Shown here piece after piece: positions 9,228 to 19,072 of a DNA stretch of 35,276 bases. Source of the DNA: a bacterium (lineage in GTDB: Bacteria; Cyanobacteriota; Vampirovibrionia; Obscuribacterales; JAKAZS01); NCBI GenBank assembly GCA_021815785.1, contig JAKAZS010000028.1, positions 1 through 35,276 of the forward strand, given 5' to 3'. How positions within the stretch are numbered: the stretch's first letter is position 1; every line of letters starts with the position of its first letter. The notes below the pieces were generated by a model. That model searched no databases, was not told where the DNA came from, and was given only the letters and a program-made list of their open reading frames with translations. A program made the translations under genes and the position numbers.

Positions 9228-12200
9228 TTATGGATCTAAAATTAAAATTGGTATCTGTTTTTTTTGAGCTGCTGCAATAAGTTTTTGGGAAATGGTTAGT
9301 TCGTTAGCATTAAGTGAATTGTCTTTAAGATGCACATAATTTGGTATCTGACCACTTAAAAATAGTGATTTTAATTCAGCCATACTTTTTGCTTCAATCG
9401 CAATATTTTGTCCGCGTCTTAATACACCAAAACCGGCAATTAATGGATTGTTAATTTTCACTTCGTTATGTTCATTATTGCGTTTGCCTGACTCATCTGT
9501 CGTTAAGGCTTCATGTACTATAGTTGCTGTTTTGGCTTGTATTGAATTTTCTCCTAAATCCTTAATGATACTATCGTATGAATCATATTTAAACAAATCT
9601 GGCAAAATATTATCAAGACTTTGGTTTATACCATTGCCCTGTAATAAATTATTTATTTTGTTCTTAAAATCTTTGGCATTACTTTCATGTGGCCAAAATT
9701 TAGTTAATTCGATATGACCGATGTCGTCTACACTTCTACCAGTTCCTAAATTACGGTGATAAGCTTGCGAGATATTTTCCATTGGACTTTCAATGATGGC
9801 AAAGATGTTTGGATCATTATAGGTAAGGTAAAAATGATTACTATTAGGGGTGATTAATGAAGTAGACATTGAATATTTACTAGATTCAATTAATGGTAAT
9901 TGATCAATAAATGACGAATCGAGATAACTTGATTGATGGGCTAATAAAGCATAAGGACGATTAAATTCAGAAATTGCAAATTGCTGAGGAATTTTAGTTG
10001 TTAACAGAGGCGTTAAATGTGAATTTAACTCTTTAGATCTAAGCATAAGAAATTTTCGGACATTTCTTAATTCATTATTAACTTCATCAGTATAATAAGA
10101 TGAAGTTGAGTTAATCGATTTTATATCAGCTTCATTCAATATCTTGGTTTGAATATGGGTTATTGGACTGCGATAAATGTTAACCATAGAATCAGCAAAT
10201 TGAGTATCATTTTGTAATTTGTCATAAGTATGAACATAAGGATTATAACTTACATCGGCGTGATGACTTAGTAAAGCCATAATACGTAAAATTCTTATAT
10301 TTGAATAGCCTAAATCTTTTAAAATACCATAACTCATATTAGTTGATTTTAAATCATGATCAGGATCTACAACATTAGCTTCTTTACCAATATCATGAAT
10401 TAATGCTGCCCACAATACATTAGTTTGATCATCATTAGATAATGAATTAAATTCTGAATTATTTCGAACCCGTTCAATTACCTTAGATATATGTTGATCC
10501 AGAACAAATTCATGAAAGCCATGCTGTGGACGATCAACAATACCACCATTAGTTGTGTAATCACCAAATATTTGAGGATATAATTTACCTAAAATGCCAT
10601 TATCGCCTAAGATACTATTCATTGGTAAATCACCATGAAGAGCTAACTCGCTGATACTGCGATAATGATTTTGCTCAGATGTTGATAAGATGAATTGTGG
10701 CTGCATCCGTAAATTTGGTGTTTGAACTAAATCACTTGGTAAAAGATCGGTTCTAACTAATTGTCCAATTAGGTTCGCTAATTTAACTTTATATTCATAA
10801 TTTGTATTAGGATTGTTGAGTACGTCATTAATCGGACGTATAAAATATTCGTTAAACTCGCTTTCTACCCCAGATTTAATGCTATTAGCTATAGTTATCG
10901 CAATTTCTTTAGTTATGACCGAATGTTCTTTTAAATTATTATATTTATTTTCACTATTTATTGGTGGTTTTTCCGAAAAATCATTTAAGAATACATTTTT
11001 TAAATATTTCAAAGTGTTTATTTTATCAGTTGTACTAGCATCTTTTGCTAGATACTTAAATAATTCTGGAATTACATAAGAAATTGTTTCTTCTTTAGGG
11101 TAATCCAGATTATCCTTGGCATACACTGAAAGAAGTGCATTAATACTTTGTTCAAGATTATTAGTAGTTAGATAAGTCTGACTGGCTTTAACTACGGATT
11201 GATCATCTTCTTCTAGAGTATAAGCTTGAGATTTAGCTATGGTTTTAATAAATTCTGGATATTTTGCCGCAATCTCAATACCAGTTTGAGGATCATGATA
11301 AAAGAAAATTTTGGCAAGAGTTTTAGTGTTAATATTTTGGCTTAAAAAACTTCTTACCGTATTATCGGAATTATTTTCATCATAATTAGGTTCAGCTATT
11401 TCACTGTATAAGCTTTTAAAACTTGTATATGTTTCTGGATGTGTTATATTAGCTTCAATGGAATTTATTAGTGTTTGTATTTTTAGGGGAAAGTCATTTG
11501 AATTTGTTTCAGCCTCGTTACTATGTGAATATTTAGCTGATTTTATAAAATTCTTTAAATTTCGATCGCCGCCATAGGTTTCATATTTTGTCAAGGTTTC
11601 AATTACCTGAGGATATTGACTAAGACTTATGTGACTAAGGTATCTAGAATAATCAAGATTTTCTTGAGGATAATTTTGTATGACAAATTTAAGTGCATTA
11701 ATACGATTGGTTTCAGGCAATGAATTGATTGAATTTAATAATTCATTGGGATTAACTAGGGCTTTTATTTTTGCTAATTTATACCATGATTTTACCCGTT
11801 CGTTTTCAGGAAGTACATTTATAGCTTTAGCTAAAAATTCGCTCGTTGAAGAATTATCTTTATTTATTGTTAACTGGTCAAGCATTTTTTTCCAGGCGTC
11901 AACTTTATTTGAATCAGGTAATTGATCAAAAGCTGACAATAAATTTTTTGTATCAAATTTATGTAAATATGGAATTAATTGATTAAAACTTTCAATTAGG
12001 TTTTTTTCATCTAATCCTGCTAGGCTTTTAACTAGCCCGTTTTGCATTTTATAAAAATTGTCATCATGGTAATTTAATTTACTTAAATTATTAAATATTT
12101 GATGCCAATATTCGTATTGACTGCTTTTGGGTAATAAATCGAGGTTGGCGATGACTTCATATCTTGATCGCGGGTCATTATAAGCTAAGCTAAAAGCTTC

Positions 12201-13874
12201 TAATTTTTCTTTATTGGAGAATGATGCTATTGATTCAACTACAGAATTCCTTATTTTGCGAATATTATTTGATTTTTTCCAGTCTGTTTGGCGTTCTTTA
12301 GCTAGGTCTGTTTTGTCGCTACCTAAATTAGCAGAATTTTTAAAAAACTCTTTAAAGGCAATAATTCTTTGTGATCTAGGTAATAACTGGATTAATCTAG
12401 CTGCAGCAACTTTGGATGATAAATCTGGATTTTTAATTAAAGAATCAAAAATTTGAGTTTGAATTTTTGGCTCTAATTTAGCAAAGCTATTTTGAGCATA
12501 TTTTACTATCGAATTTTCACTGTCATTTAAGCCATTAACTAAAATATTAATACTAACATTATTTACTTCACCTTTAATATTGTGAATTATCGCTAATTTC
12601 TTATTGTCATCAAAATTTCCCCATTCTTGCCGAATAAAATCCAGATAATGATAATTAGTGTTTTTAAGAAATTCCTGGGGGGTTTTTTCACCATTACTTA
12701 GTTTAAATTCATTAAACTGTCTATGCCATAATTTTAAGTAGGTTGGGTTATTAATAATTTCTTGAATTATTTCCTGATTTGATTTAATTTTAAATTCTGG
12801 GTTTATTTCTTGATTGACTTTATCTTCAATTTGTCGGGCTTTAATTTCATTGTCCAGGCAAGCTTTGATAAATGAATGATAAGCTTTATCAGGATTGTCT
12901 AGGGTTAAGTAGATTTTGGCTTGACTTAATTCGGGAGCCATTGATTTTGTGTTATCTGCATGTGCTAATTCGTGCGCAATACTACTAATATTTTTATCGC
13001 TACTTTTAAGGTTGATTTGACCATCAATAAATTTGGTTTCACTTTGATTGTCAAGGATTCTCGCCCAAGGGTTTTGTTTAGTTAAACTATTTAAAGTTAT
13101 GGATTTAGCAACCTGAACTGGTTCAAAATTATCTTTTAGGTAGGTATTTACTAAATCACCGCGATTTAATGAATTATTGACCACATGGCTTAGTTTTCCC
13201 ATAGATTCAGTAATAGCAGGCATGGCCAAATTAAGACTAGCTCCTGAAACGCTAGCTTGAAAAAGGGTTTGAAACGTTGGTAATTGGTGACTACTTATCA
13301 GTGTTGAAACAACAACATTACTGCTAGCTCCACTTGCACCAATTATAGCTAATCCGGGAATTTTAGCTGGTAAACTATAATTTTTAATTAGACCATCGCC
13401 TACTCCATAAATTCCAAATGACAAACCTTGACCAATTGCATTACCAATTCTGGTTTGACCGGGTTCGACATCTTGGGCAAAGCCATATGCACTAGCTCCT
13501 AATGAATTGGCTAAAACATCATTTTGGAGCATTGAGGCAGTTAAGCCTTTAACTTCAATACTTTCACCGATTGAACTAAGACCAATGTTGACCGATTTGC
13601 CAATTAGCATATAAGGGACAATCATTCCTGCTCCCGAAGCTATATTTTGGATAAACCAGTTAGGGGTTAAAAATTTAGCGTTGTCCTGGGGTAAATTATT
13701 AAGATGAGTTAAAGTTTTTTTGCCACTAATTGCATTAATCGTATTGCTTATGGCTTGTTCGGGTTCAATAAGGGCTGAATTGATAAGAGGGTGGACGATG
13801 TTATTGTTAAGCCAGCCATTATTTTTAGGCTTTAGCGGTAATTCTTTAGGTTTTATAATAGATTTTTCACTCAT
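9228..13874 (-). CDS. Giant protein D: helical N-domain, HExxH zincin motif, helical-repeat solenoid, HD domain
   Basis: 1548 residues from ATG 13874, with no signal peptide. Residues about 30-250 resemble the Gly-rich helical N-domain of B and C (PNWFIQNIASGAGMIVPY near 71-88). A zincin-type metallopeptidase motif follows: HELAH at 301-305, with NEIKAR about 40 residues later supplying a candidate third ligand (E343). Residues about 420-1010 are Leu-rich helical hairpins of HEAT/ARM type. A metal-dependent HD phosphohydrolase-type domain lies at about 1115-1260, with H1128, H1160-D1161 (ALIHDIGK), H1204-H1205 and D1250 (NEAD), the expected spacing of an HD fold. About 290 unassigned residues follow. 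It is convergent with C and divergent from cydA. A protease plus nucleotide or phosphate hydrolase role is inferred from motifs only; the substrate is unknown. AT-rich codon use matches the cyd genes. Confidence 0.87.
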   Translation of the reverse strand: MSEKSIIKPKELPLKPKNNGWLNNNIVHPLINSALIEPEQAISNTINAISGKKTLTHLNNLPQDNAKFLTPNWFIQNIASGAGMIVPYMLIGKSVNIGLSSIGESIEVKGLTASMLQNDVLANSLGASAYGFAQDVEPGQTRIGNAIGQGLSFGIYGVGDGLIKNYSLPAKIPGLAIIGASGASSNVVVSTLISSHQLPTFQTLFQASVSGASLNLAMPAITESMGKLSHVVNNSLNRGDLVNTYLKDNFEPVQVAKSITLNSLTKQNPWARILDNQSETKFIDGQINLKSSDKNISSIAHELAHADNTKSMAPELSQAKIYLTLDNPDKAYHSFIKACLDNEIKARQIEDKVNQEINPEFKIKSNQEIIQEIINNPTYLKLWHRQFNEFKLSNGEKTPQEFLKNTNYHYLDFIRQEWGNFDDNKKLAIIHNIKGEVNNVSINILVNGLNDSENSIVKYAQNSFAKLEPKIQTQIFDSLIKNPDLSSKVAAARLIQLLPRSQRIIAFKEFFKNSANLGSDKTDLAKERQTDWKKSNNIRKIRNSVVESIASFSNKEKLEAFSLAYNDPRSRYEVIANLDLLPKSSQYEYWHQIFNNLSKLNYHDDNFYKMQNGLVKSLAGLDEKNLIESFNQLIPYLHKFDTKNLLSAFDQLPDSNKVDAWKKMLDQLTINKDNSSTSEFLAKAINVLPENERVKSWYKLAKIKALVNPNELLNSINSLPETNRINALKFVIQNYPQENLDYSRYLSHISLSQYPQVIETLTKYETYGGDRNLKNFIKSAKYSHSNEAETNSNDFPLKIQTLINSIEANITHPETYTSFKSLYSEIAEPNYDENNSDNTVRSFLSQNINTKTLAKIFFYHDPQTGIEIAAKYPEFIKTIAKSQAYTLEEDDQSVVKASQTYLTTNNLEQSINALLSVYAKDNLDYPKEETISYVIPELFKYLAKDASTTDKINTLKYLKNVFLNDFSEKPPINSENKYNNLKEHSVITKEIAITIANSIKSGVESEFNEYFIRPINDVLNNPNTNYEYKVKLANLIGQLVRTDLLPSDLVQTPNLRMQPQFILSTSEQNHYRSISELALHGDLPMNSILGDNGILGKLYPQIFGDYTTNGGIVDRPQHGFHEFVLDQHISKVIERVRNNSEFNSLSNDDQTNVLWAALIHDIGKEANVVDPDHDLKSTNMSYGILKDLGYSNIRILRIMALLSHHADVSYNPYVHTYDKLQNDTQFADSMVNIYRSPITHIQTKILNEADIKSINSTSSYYTDEVNNELRNVRKFLMLRSKELNSHLTPLLTTKIPQQFAISEFNRPYALLAHQSSYLDSSFIDQLPLIESSKYSMSTSLITPNSNHFYLTYNDPNIFAIIESPMENISQAYHRNLGTGRSVDDIGHIELTKFWPHESNAKDFKNKINNLLQGNGINQSLDNILPDLFKYDSYDSIIKDLGENSIQAKTATIVHEALTTDESGKRNNEHNEVKINNPLIAGFGVLRRGQNIAIEAKSMAELKSLFLSGQIPNYVHLKDNSLNANELTISQKLIAAAQKKQIPILILDP

Positions 13875-13990
13875 AGTTAAATAATATTTAAAAATTCAAT
13901 TTAACTTAAGTGGTGATTTTCCCATTTTAGATTAATTATTTTGTAATATACACATAAATATGATATTTATAGTTCATAATTTAAATTATT

Positions 13991-14023
13991 AACATAATAA
14001 ATATTAATTTTATTTATTATGTT
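13991..14023. repeat. 12-bp perfect palindrome upstream of cydA
   Basis: AACATAATAAAT (13991-14002) and ATTTATTATGTT (14012-14023) form a perfect 12-bp inverted repeat around a 9-nt AT loop. It lies in the 284-base gap between divergent D and cydA, about 135 bases before cydA. It could be an operator or an RNA hairpin. The AT-only surroundings lower its significance, but the arms contain no mismatch. Nothing else definite is seen in this gap. Confidence 0.45.
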
Positions 14024-14158
14024 TGTATTAGATAAGCTAATTAAATTACAAATAAGTCAAAGTTATCTTATCTTGGTTAGATGCTTTTATACTTTTTTAA
14101 GCTAAAAGTTATTGGTTAATTAGTTAACGGAATTGACTATTCGCTATAGGTTCAGATA

Positions 14159-15604
14159 ATGCATTGGGATATCGTCATTTTAGCTAGAATACAATTTGCC
14201 TTAACGATAATGTTTCATTATATTTTTCCGCCCATAACAATTGGCCTGGGTCTTTTGCTCGTTATATTTGAAGCATTATGGCTTACAACGCGTCGACAAG
14301 TGTATTATGAAATTCTTATATTTTGGATCAAAATATTTGCGGTGAATTTTGCCATTGGCGTAGCTACTGGAATTGTTATGGAATTTGAATTTGGTACAAA
14401 TTGGTCGACTTATTCTCGTTTCGTTGGTGATGTTTTTGGTTCAGCCTTAGCAGCAGAAGGTATTTTTGCATTTTTTTTGGAATCAGGTTTTTTATCTATA
14501 TTATTATTTGGTGCCAATAAGGTATCACCAGGGATTCATTTTTTGTCAACAATAATGGTATTTCTGGGTTCGGTATTTTCTTCTGTTTGGATTGTCATAG
14601 CTAATTCTTTTCAACAGACTCCGGCTGGGTACCATTTGGTTCGCCAAAGTAATGGATTCTTAAGAGCTGAAATAACTGATTTTTGGGCAATGGTTTTTAA
14701 CCCATCCAGTATGTATCGTTTAAATCATGTTTTACTTGGTGCTTTTATTATTGGTGCTTCGTTAGTTATTAGTGTAAGTTCATATTATTTATTAAAAAAA
14801 ATCCATGAAAATTTTGCTAAAACTAGTTTTAGTGTTTCCTTAATTGTGTTAGCTATAGCCAGTTATACAATGTTACTATCAGGTCATGAACAAGCTCGTG
14901 CAGTTGCCTATAATCAGCCAGAAAAACTAGCTAGTTTTGAGGGTAATTATCATACTTGTAATACCCATGGTACTAGACTTAGTTTATTTGGTATTCCTAA
15001 TTCCAAAACTCTAAAGCTCGATTATGAAATTTCTATTCCTGATATGTTAAGTTATCTTGTTTATAATAATTTTAATAAACCCGTAAAAGCCTTAGATGCT
15101 TTCCCTCAAATTGATTGGCCACCATTGATGGTCCCTTTTATTTCATATCACATTATGGTAGCTTTGGGTATGTTTTATATTTTAATATCAAGTTTAGGCT
15201 TGATATTACTCAAAACGAATCAATTGTTCAATCACCGTTATATTTTATGGGTCTATGCAATCCTTGCTGTTATTGGTACTATTGCTAACCAGGCAGGCTG
15301 GGTCTGTGCTGAAGTTGGCCGGCAACCCTGGATTGTTTATAGATTGCTTAGAACTAGTGATGCCTATTCAAAAACTGTTGATGCAAATCAAATAATCTTT
15401 TCGTTAATTATGTTTTCCTTATTGTATTTATTATTATTTTTTGTCTATATTTATATTCTTAATGAAAAAATTCAACTTGGACCAGTTACCGAATTAAAAT
15501 ATAAACATAGTTCAATTCTCGATGCGGCTAGTGATCTTAATAAACATGGCGAATACTCAATGACTTCCACCCCTGAATTAGATGAGGATGATAATAATGC
15601 CTGA
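14159..15604 (+). CDS. cydA: Cytochrome bd ubiquinol oxidase subunit I
   Basis: Subunit I (481 aa) of the membrane quinol:O2 oxidoreductase that reduces oxygen to water with high affinity and builds proton motive force. Haem ligands and signature residues are visible: H20 ([13 protein letters not shown]), H190 (NHVLLGAF), M333 (HIMVALGM), E100 and E108 ([12 protein letters not shown]), and the GRQPW motif (387-391). The quinol loop has the expected K256 and E261 ([10 protein letters not shown]) but is of the short type, without the long insert of the E. coli enzyme. Start is ATG 14159 with AGG about 9 bases upstream. It overlaps cydB by 8 bases, so they are co-transcribed. No cydDC assembly transporter lies in this window. 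Confidence 0.97.
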   Translation: MHWDIVILARIQFALTIMFHYIFPPITIGLGLLLVIFEALWLTTRRQVYYEILIFWIKIFAVNFAIGVATGIVMEFEFGTNWSTYSRFVGDVFGSALAAEGIFAFFLESGFLSILLFGANKVSPGIHFLSTIMVFLGSVFSSVWIVIANSFQQTPAGYHLVRQSNGFLRAEITDFWAMVFNPSSMYRLNHVLLGAFIIGASLVISVSSYYLLKKIHENFAKTSFSVSLIVLAIASYTMLLSGHEQARAVAYNQPEKLASFEGNYHTCNTHGTRLSLFGIPNSKTLKLDYEISIPDMLSYLVYNNFNKPVKALDAFPQIDWPPLMVPFISYHIMVALGMFYILISSLGLILLKTNQLFNHRYILWVYAILAVIGTIANQAGWVCAEVGRQPWIVYRLLRTSDAYSKTVDANQIIFSLIMFSLLYLLLFFVYIYILNEKIQLGPVTELKYKHSSILDAASDLNKHGEYSMTSTPELDEDDNNA

Positions 15605-16616
15605 TCTAAATCAAACATGGTTTATATTATTAATTGTATTATTATCTGGATATGCTATTCTTGATGGTTTTGATCTAGGCGTGGGAATTATTTATCCTTT
15701 ATTTTCTGATGATACCCACAAACGGATTTTGTTAAATTCAATTGGACCGGTCTGGGACGGTAATGAGGTATGGTTAGTTACGCTAGGTGGAGCATTATTT
15801 GCAGCTTTTCCTCAGGTATATGCTACAGCATTTTCCGGTTTATATACGCCATTTATGTTACTATTATTTGCCTTAATTTTAAGAGCCACGTCAATTGAAT
15901 TTCGCGGTAAAAAACTCCATAAACTATGGCGCACCATTTGGGATTTGGCTTTTTTCTTAGGTAGTAGCCTTGCTACATTTTTATTTGGTGTTAGTGTAGG
16001 CAATTTATTGCAAGGTATGCCGATACATAGCGATATGGAATTACACTGTAATTTACTAGGGCTATTACGACCTTACCCAATTTTGTGTGGTCTATTTACT
16101 TTATCAGCTTGCGCCATGCATGGAACTATTTACTTATTATTTAAAACAAAAGATAAATTAAAAAAACAAATTGACCGATTTAGTTGGCATGCCTTTGGCA
16201 TATTTTTAGCTTTGTATTTAATGGTTACAATATTCACTTTAATAAATATTCCACAAGCCATTAGTAATTTTAAAATAATGCCGGTTGCCTGGCTAGCAGT
16301 TGTTGTTAATATTTTGGCATTAGTGAATATTCCGCGATCACTATTTCTGAAAAATTATTTAAGTGCTTTTTCAAGTTCGGCATTAACATTTATAGCTCTA
16401 GCAACTTTATTTGGAATTGCCATGTATCCAAATTTAATTACATCGTCAATTAATCCAATGTTTAATATGACAATTTATAATTCTGCTTCATCGGTGAAAA
16501 CATTACATATTATGCTGCTTATTGCAATATTTGGTATGCCTTGTGTTTTAGCATATACTACAATTATTTACTATGTATTTCGTGGTAAAGTAGAACTTGA
16601 TTCATCCAGTTATTAA
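15597..16616 (+). CDS. cydB: Cytochrome bd ubiquinol oxidase subunit II
   Basis: Subunit II (339 aa from ATG 15597), structural partner of CydA in the membrane oxidase. Conserved motifs are GYAILDGFDLGVG (18-30), GPVWDGNEVWL (50-60) and LRATSIEFRGK (95-105), within about eight to nine hydrophobic segments. I chose ATG 15597 rather than the in-frame ATG at 15582: GAGG (15584-15587) sits at correct spacing before it and the protein then starts MPDLNQTWF, as family members do. This gives an 8-base overlap with cydA, typical of translational coupling. Confidence 0.96.
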   Translation: MPDLNQTWFILLIVLLSGYAILDGFDLGVGIIYPLFSDDTHKRILLNSIGPVWDGNEVWLVTLGGALFAAFPQVYATAFSGLYTPFMLLLFALILRATSIEFRGKKLHKLWRTIWDLAFFLGSSLATFLFGVSVGNLLQGMPIHSDMELHCNLLGLLRPYPILCGLFTLSACAMHGTIYLLFKTKDKLKKQIDRFSWHAFGIFLALYLMVTIFTLINIPQAISNFKIMPVAWLAVVVNILALVNIPRSLFLKNYLSAFSSSALTFIALATLFGIAMYPNLITSSINPMFNMTIYNSASSVKTLHIMLLIAIFGMPCVLAYTTIIYYVFRGKVELDSSSY

Positions 16617-16660
16617 CTTTATAATATATGGGGTAACTATATTTTAGATTGTAAAATTTC

Positions 16661-17203
16661 ATGAATAAATCAAATTGTTTTATAATTACCGGAGGACCAT
16701 GCGCCGGAAAAACTACTACTATTAATGTTATTAAAGATTTAGGCTTTAATGTTAAATATGAATTAGGTACACAAATTATTCAAGAAGGACAATTATTCCC
16801 CTATCATAACCGCCATAAGTTTCAAGAAGAAATTTTTTTAAGACGTAGGCGTTTAGAAGATAGTATAAGTGATTGCGCTGAAGTATATTTTTTAGAACGG
16901 GGATTTCCTGATGGTCAAGCTTATTATTTAATTGATAATTTGACCCCACCCGATTATTTTCAAATGCTAGACTTGTCTCATTATAAAATAGTGTTTCTTC
17001 TTGAAGAATTACCCTTTTTTGAAAATAATGGTATTCGCTGGGAGAATCGTGAATTTAGTCAAAAACTTAATAAATTACTACTTCAGTCTTATCAAGAACA
17101 TAATCTACCAGTTTTCCCTATTCCTTATGCAGAACCAAAATTAAGAGTAAAATTAATCTTTGAAATCATTACCCGAAATTTTCCCAATATAACTTGTCCG
17201 TGA
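16661..17203 (+). CDS. P-loop NTPase of AAA_28 type (predicted ATPase/kinase)
   Basis: A 180-residue single-domain P-loop protein. The Walker A motif GGPCAGKTT (11-19) follows beta-1 (CFIIT). ELGTQIIQEGQ, the Arg-rich FLRRRRLEDS and VYFLERGFPDG (Walker B-like, with the FLERG acid) match the AAA_28 group of small predicted ATPases, related to NadR-type nucleoside kinases. The substrate is unknown. It lies 44 bases after cydB and may belong to that transcript, although no strong Shine-Dalgarno precedes the ATG. The TGA stop overlaps the GTG start of the next small ORF. Confidence 0.85.
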   Translation: MNKSNCFIITGGPCAGKTTTINVIKDLGFNVKYELGTQIIQEGQLFPYHNRHKFQEEIFLRRRRLEDSISDCAEVYFLERGFPDGQAYYLIDNLTPPDYFQMLDLSHYKIVFLLEELPFFENNGIRWENREFSQKLNKLLLQSYQEHNLPVFPIPYAEPKLRVKLIFEIITRNFPNITCP

Positions 17204-17532
17204 GTGTTCCAGGTTACATAGTTTTCAATATTGGTTCTTACTTAGCGTCTAATACGAGTAGTTCTAACCCTGGTAATATAAATATTTTAACCTCAGGACC
17301 TGGTCAAGTTTATTTTGGCTCCAACCCAAACTACAATTTAATCAATACAGTTAACCTTTATAAAACAAATAATATTGACAATAACATTTTTAACCAGTCT
17401 GTCATTAAAGATTTTAAAAACTATAATTCATTTGCTTTAAGCAAAGGTTCAACTATTATACACGCGACGAAAAATTTAGAAATTATCCTTGGCGACGCCA
17501 CTAAATTTCATTCTAGGCCTTCTTTATACTGA
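17200..17532 (+). CDS. Orphan small ORF, possibly a C-terminal gene remnant
   Basis: 110 residues starting at GTG 17200, which overlaps the preceding TGA stop in the GTGA arrangement. The protein is Asn/Ser-rich without signal peptide or membrane segment. FALSKGSTIIHATKNLEI near its end is weakly reminiscent of FecR-type beta-strand domains of surface proteins. It lies where AT-rich sequence gives way to the C-richer island. It runs tail-to-tail into the FAD gene with 20 bases overlap. It could be a real coupled gene or the stump of a longer gene cut by recombination. I do not recognise it. Confidence 0.4.
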   Translation: MSVPGYIVFNIGSYLASNTSSSNPGNINILTSGPGQVYFGSNPNYNLINTVNLYKTNNIDNNIFNQSVIKDFKNYNSFALSKGSTIIHATKNLEIILGDATKFHSRPSLY

Positions 17533-18937
17533 CTGAATAATTATTTTTCACTTGACTTATTATTTTATCAGCGATTTCTTTGACCTCATTTCTTAATTCA
17601 GGCACAGCCACTGTTTCAAACAATTGTGGTTTTAAAATTGACCCCATTATATAAACGTTGTCTAAGACCTTATCGCTTGCGTCAACAATATTATAAATAT
17701 TACTCGTTTTAACACTGACGCCAAATTCATGGGGGCAGATAAATCCTGACACATTTAAATTGCGCAAAAGTTCGTTGTCTAAAGTTTTCAGGTTAAAATT
17801 GGGTCCGGTACAATTAAATACATAAGATACATCTAACTGGCTATTGGTATTTTCACCGCGTCGGCGATAAGTAACTTTAGCCATAAGACCTTCTTCTTCG
17901 ATATTTATTATACGACCCTTTAAAATTTTAATTTGACCAGCGTCTAAAAGCCTTTTAACGTCATTGGCAACACCCATAGCCAGTCTGTGCCGATGGATAT
18001 CCCAGATTACCTGGATATGACGGGCAAATCGTTTTTTCTGAGAAATATCAAGACTGGCCCAGTATTTTTGCGTAAATGAGCGCAGTGAGTCGATAACCAG
18101 TCGCCAGTCGTGGTTGCGTTTAATAGCTTGCCTAACTTGTTTAAAGGCTTTGAGAATATTTCTGTCGAGGTTGTCGATATTTAAACCGGCGTCGTGTCCA
18201 GAACACATGACTTTTGTCGCTGCCAGTGTGTGCGGTTGCGACATATAGCCGTGTCTTGACAACATATAAATTGGTGCTTTTAGACCGTGGTCATTTAAAA
18301 CCAAAGCTATATCGATAGCCGTTTGTGCCGTACCCATGATTAAAACCGGTTTATTGGGGTCAAGCGAGCTTAAATAACGCATATTCCAGGGATTTTGCAC
18401 ATAAGTTGGCGATTTAAAATAATCGCTATTGGCTATACGAGGATTCCCGTAGGCAATATTACCAACGGCTAAAACTACAAATTGGGCTTGTAAAGTCTCG
18501 TTATTGTCTAGGATAACGTCATAATATTGATTAGCTTTGACCAGAATATCTTTTGCCTGGGCTTGGACAATTTTAATATTGGCAAATTGTGACTTAGCGT
18601 AATTCATTTTATCTTTGAGGTAGTCGGCATAAAAGGCTCTGGGCAGATAATAATTGCCCAATTCTTTTAAGTCTAACCGGCGGTCCCACTTTTCGTGACA
18701 GTAATTCAAAAAATCGTCGGGCTTATCACTAAAAGCGCTCATATTTTTAACCGGTACATTTAATAAGTGTAAATTAGTATTAGTGCTATAAGCAAGCCCT
18801 TTAGGAATTTCATGGTTTTTTTCAACTATATAAATATTGTAATCGGCTAAGCTTTTGTCGCAAGCCAAATTAATCGCCAACGTCGACCCTGAAAAACCTC
18901 CACCGATTATTACAATATTACGATTCTCATTATTCAT
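17513..18937 (-). CDS. FAD/NAD(P)-binding oxidoreductase, YdhS-like (NAD_binding_9)
   Basis: 474 residues from ATG 18937, chosen because AAGG precedes it at good spacing; the longer frame begins only with a TTG at 18970. The N-terminal dinucleotide fold IVIIGGGFSG (8-17) with acidic E39 ending the second strand, then LHLLNVPVKNMSAF (57-70), the VLAVGN FAD-fold motif (156-160) and a second Rossmann site VLIMGTAQTAIDIA (198-211) define the COG4529 (YdhS-like) family. The physiological substrate is unknown. It is divergent from a truncated LysR gene, a typical regulator-target layout. C-rich codon use differs from the cyd and mtnA neighbours, in line with an acquired island. Confidence 0.85.
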   Translation of the reverse strand: MNNENRNIVIIGGGFSGSTLAINLACDKSLADYNIYIVEKNHEIPKGLAYSTNTNLHLLNVPVKNMSAFSDKPDDFLNYCHEKWDRRLDLKELGNYYLPRAFYADYLKDKMNYAKSQFANIKIVQAQAKDILVKANQYYDVILDNNETLQAQFVVLAVGNIAYGNPRIANSDYFKSPTYVQNPWNMRYLSSLDPNKPVLIMGTAQTAIDIALVLNDHGLKAPIYMLSRHGYMSQPHTLAATKVMCSGHDAGLNIDNLDRNILKAFKQVRQAIKRNHDWRLVIDSLRSFTQKYWASLDISQKKRFARHIQVIWDIHRHRLAMGVANDVKRLLDAGQIKILKGRIINIEEEGLMAKVTYRRRGENTNSQLDVSYVFNCTGPNFNLKTLDNELLRNLNVSGFICPHEFGVSVKTSNIYNIVDASDKVLDNVYIMGSILKPQLFETVAVPELRNEVKEIADKIISQVKNNYSVSIKKA

Positions 18938-19072
18938 ATTATTTACCTTATTTATAAAATCTAATGTCAAAACTTTCTAATAACAGTATACTTTTGAAAG
19001 CCTATACTGTCTAATATTATTACTTTATACCCACATAAAAAATCAAAGGCCAATTTAAGATATTTATTCAGC

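Noticed and set aside
15582-15596. Upstream ATG for cydB
   Set aside because: The ATG at 15597 has GAGG at ideal spacing and gives the usual CydB N-terminus.
18938-18970. TTG start extending the FAD protein by 11 residues
   Set aside because: ATG 18937 has an AAGG site and places the GxGxxG fold at the usual distance from the N-terminus.
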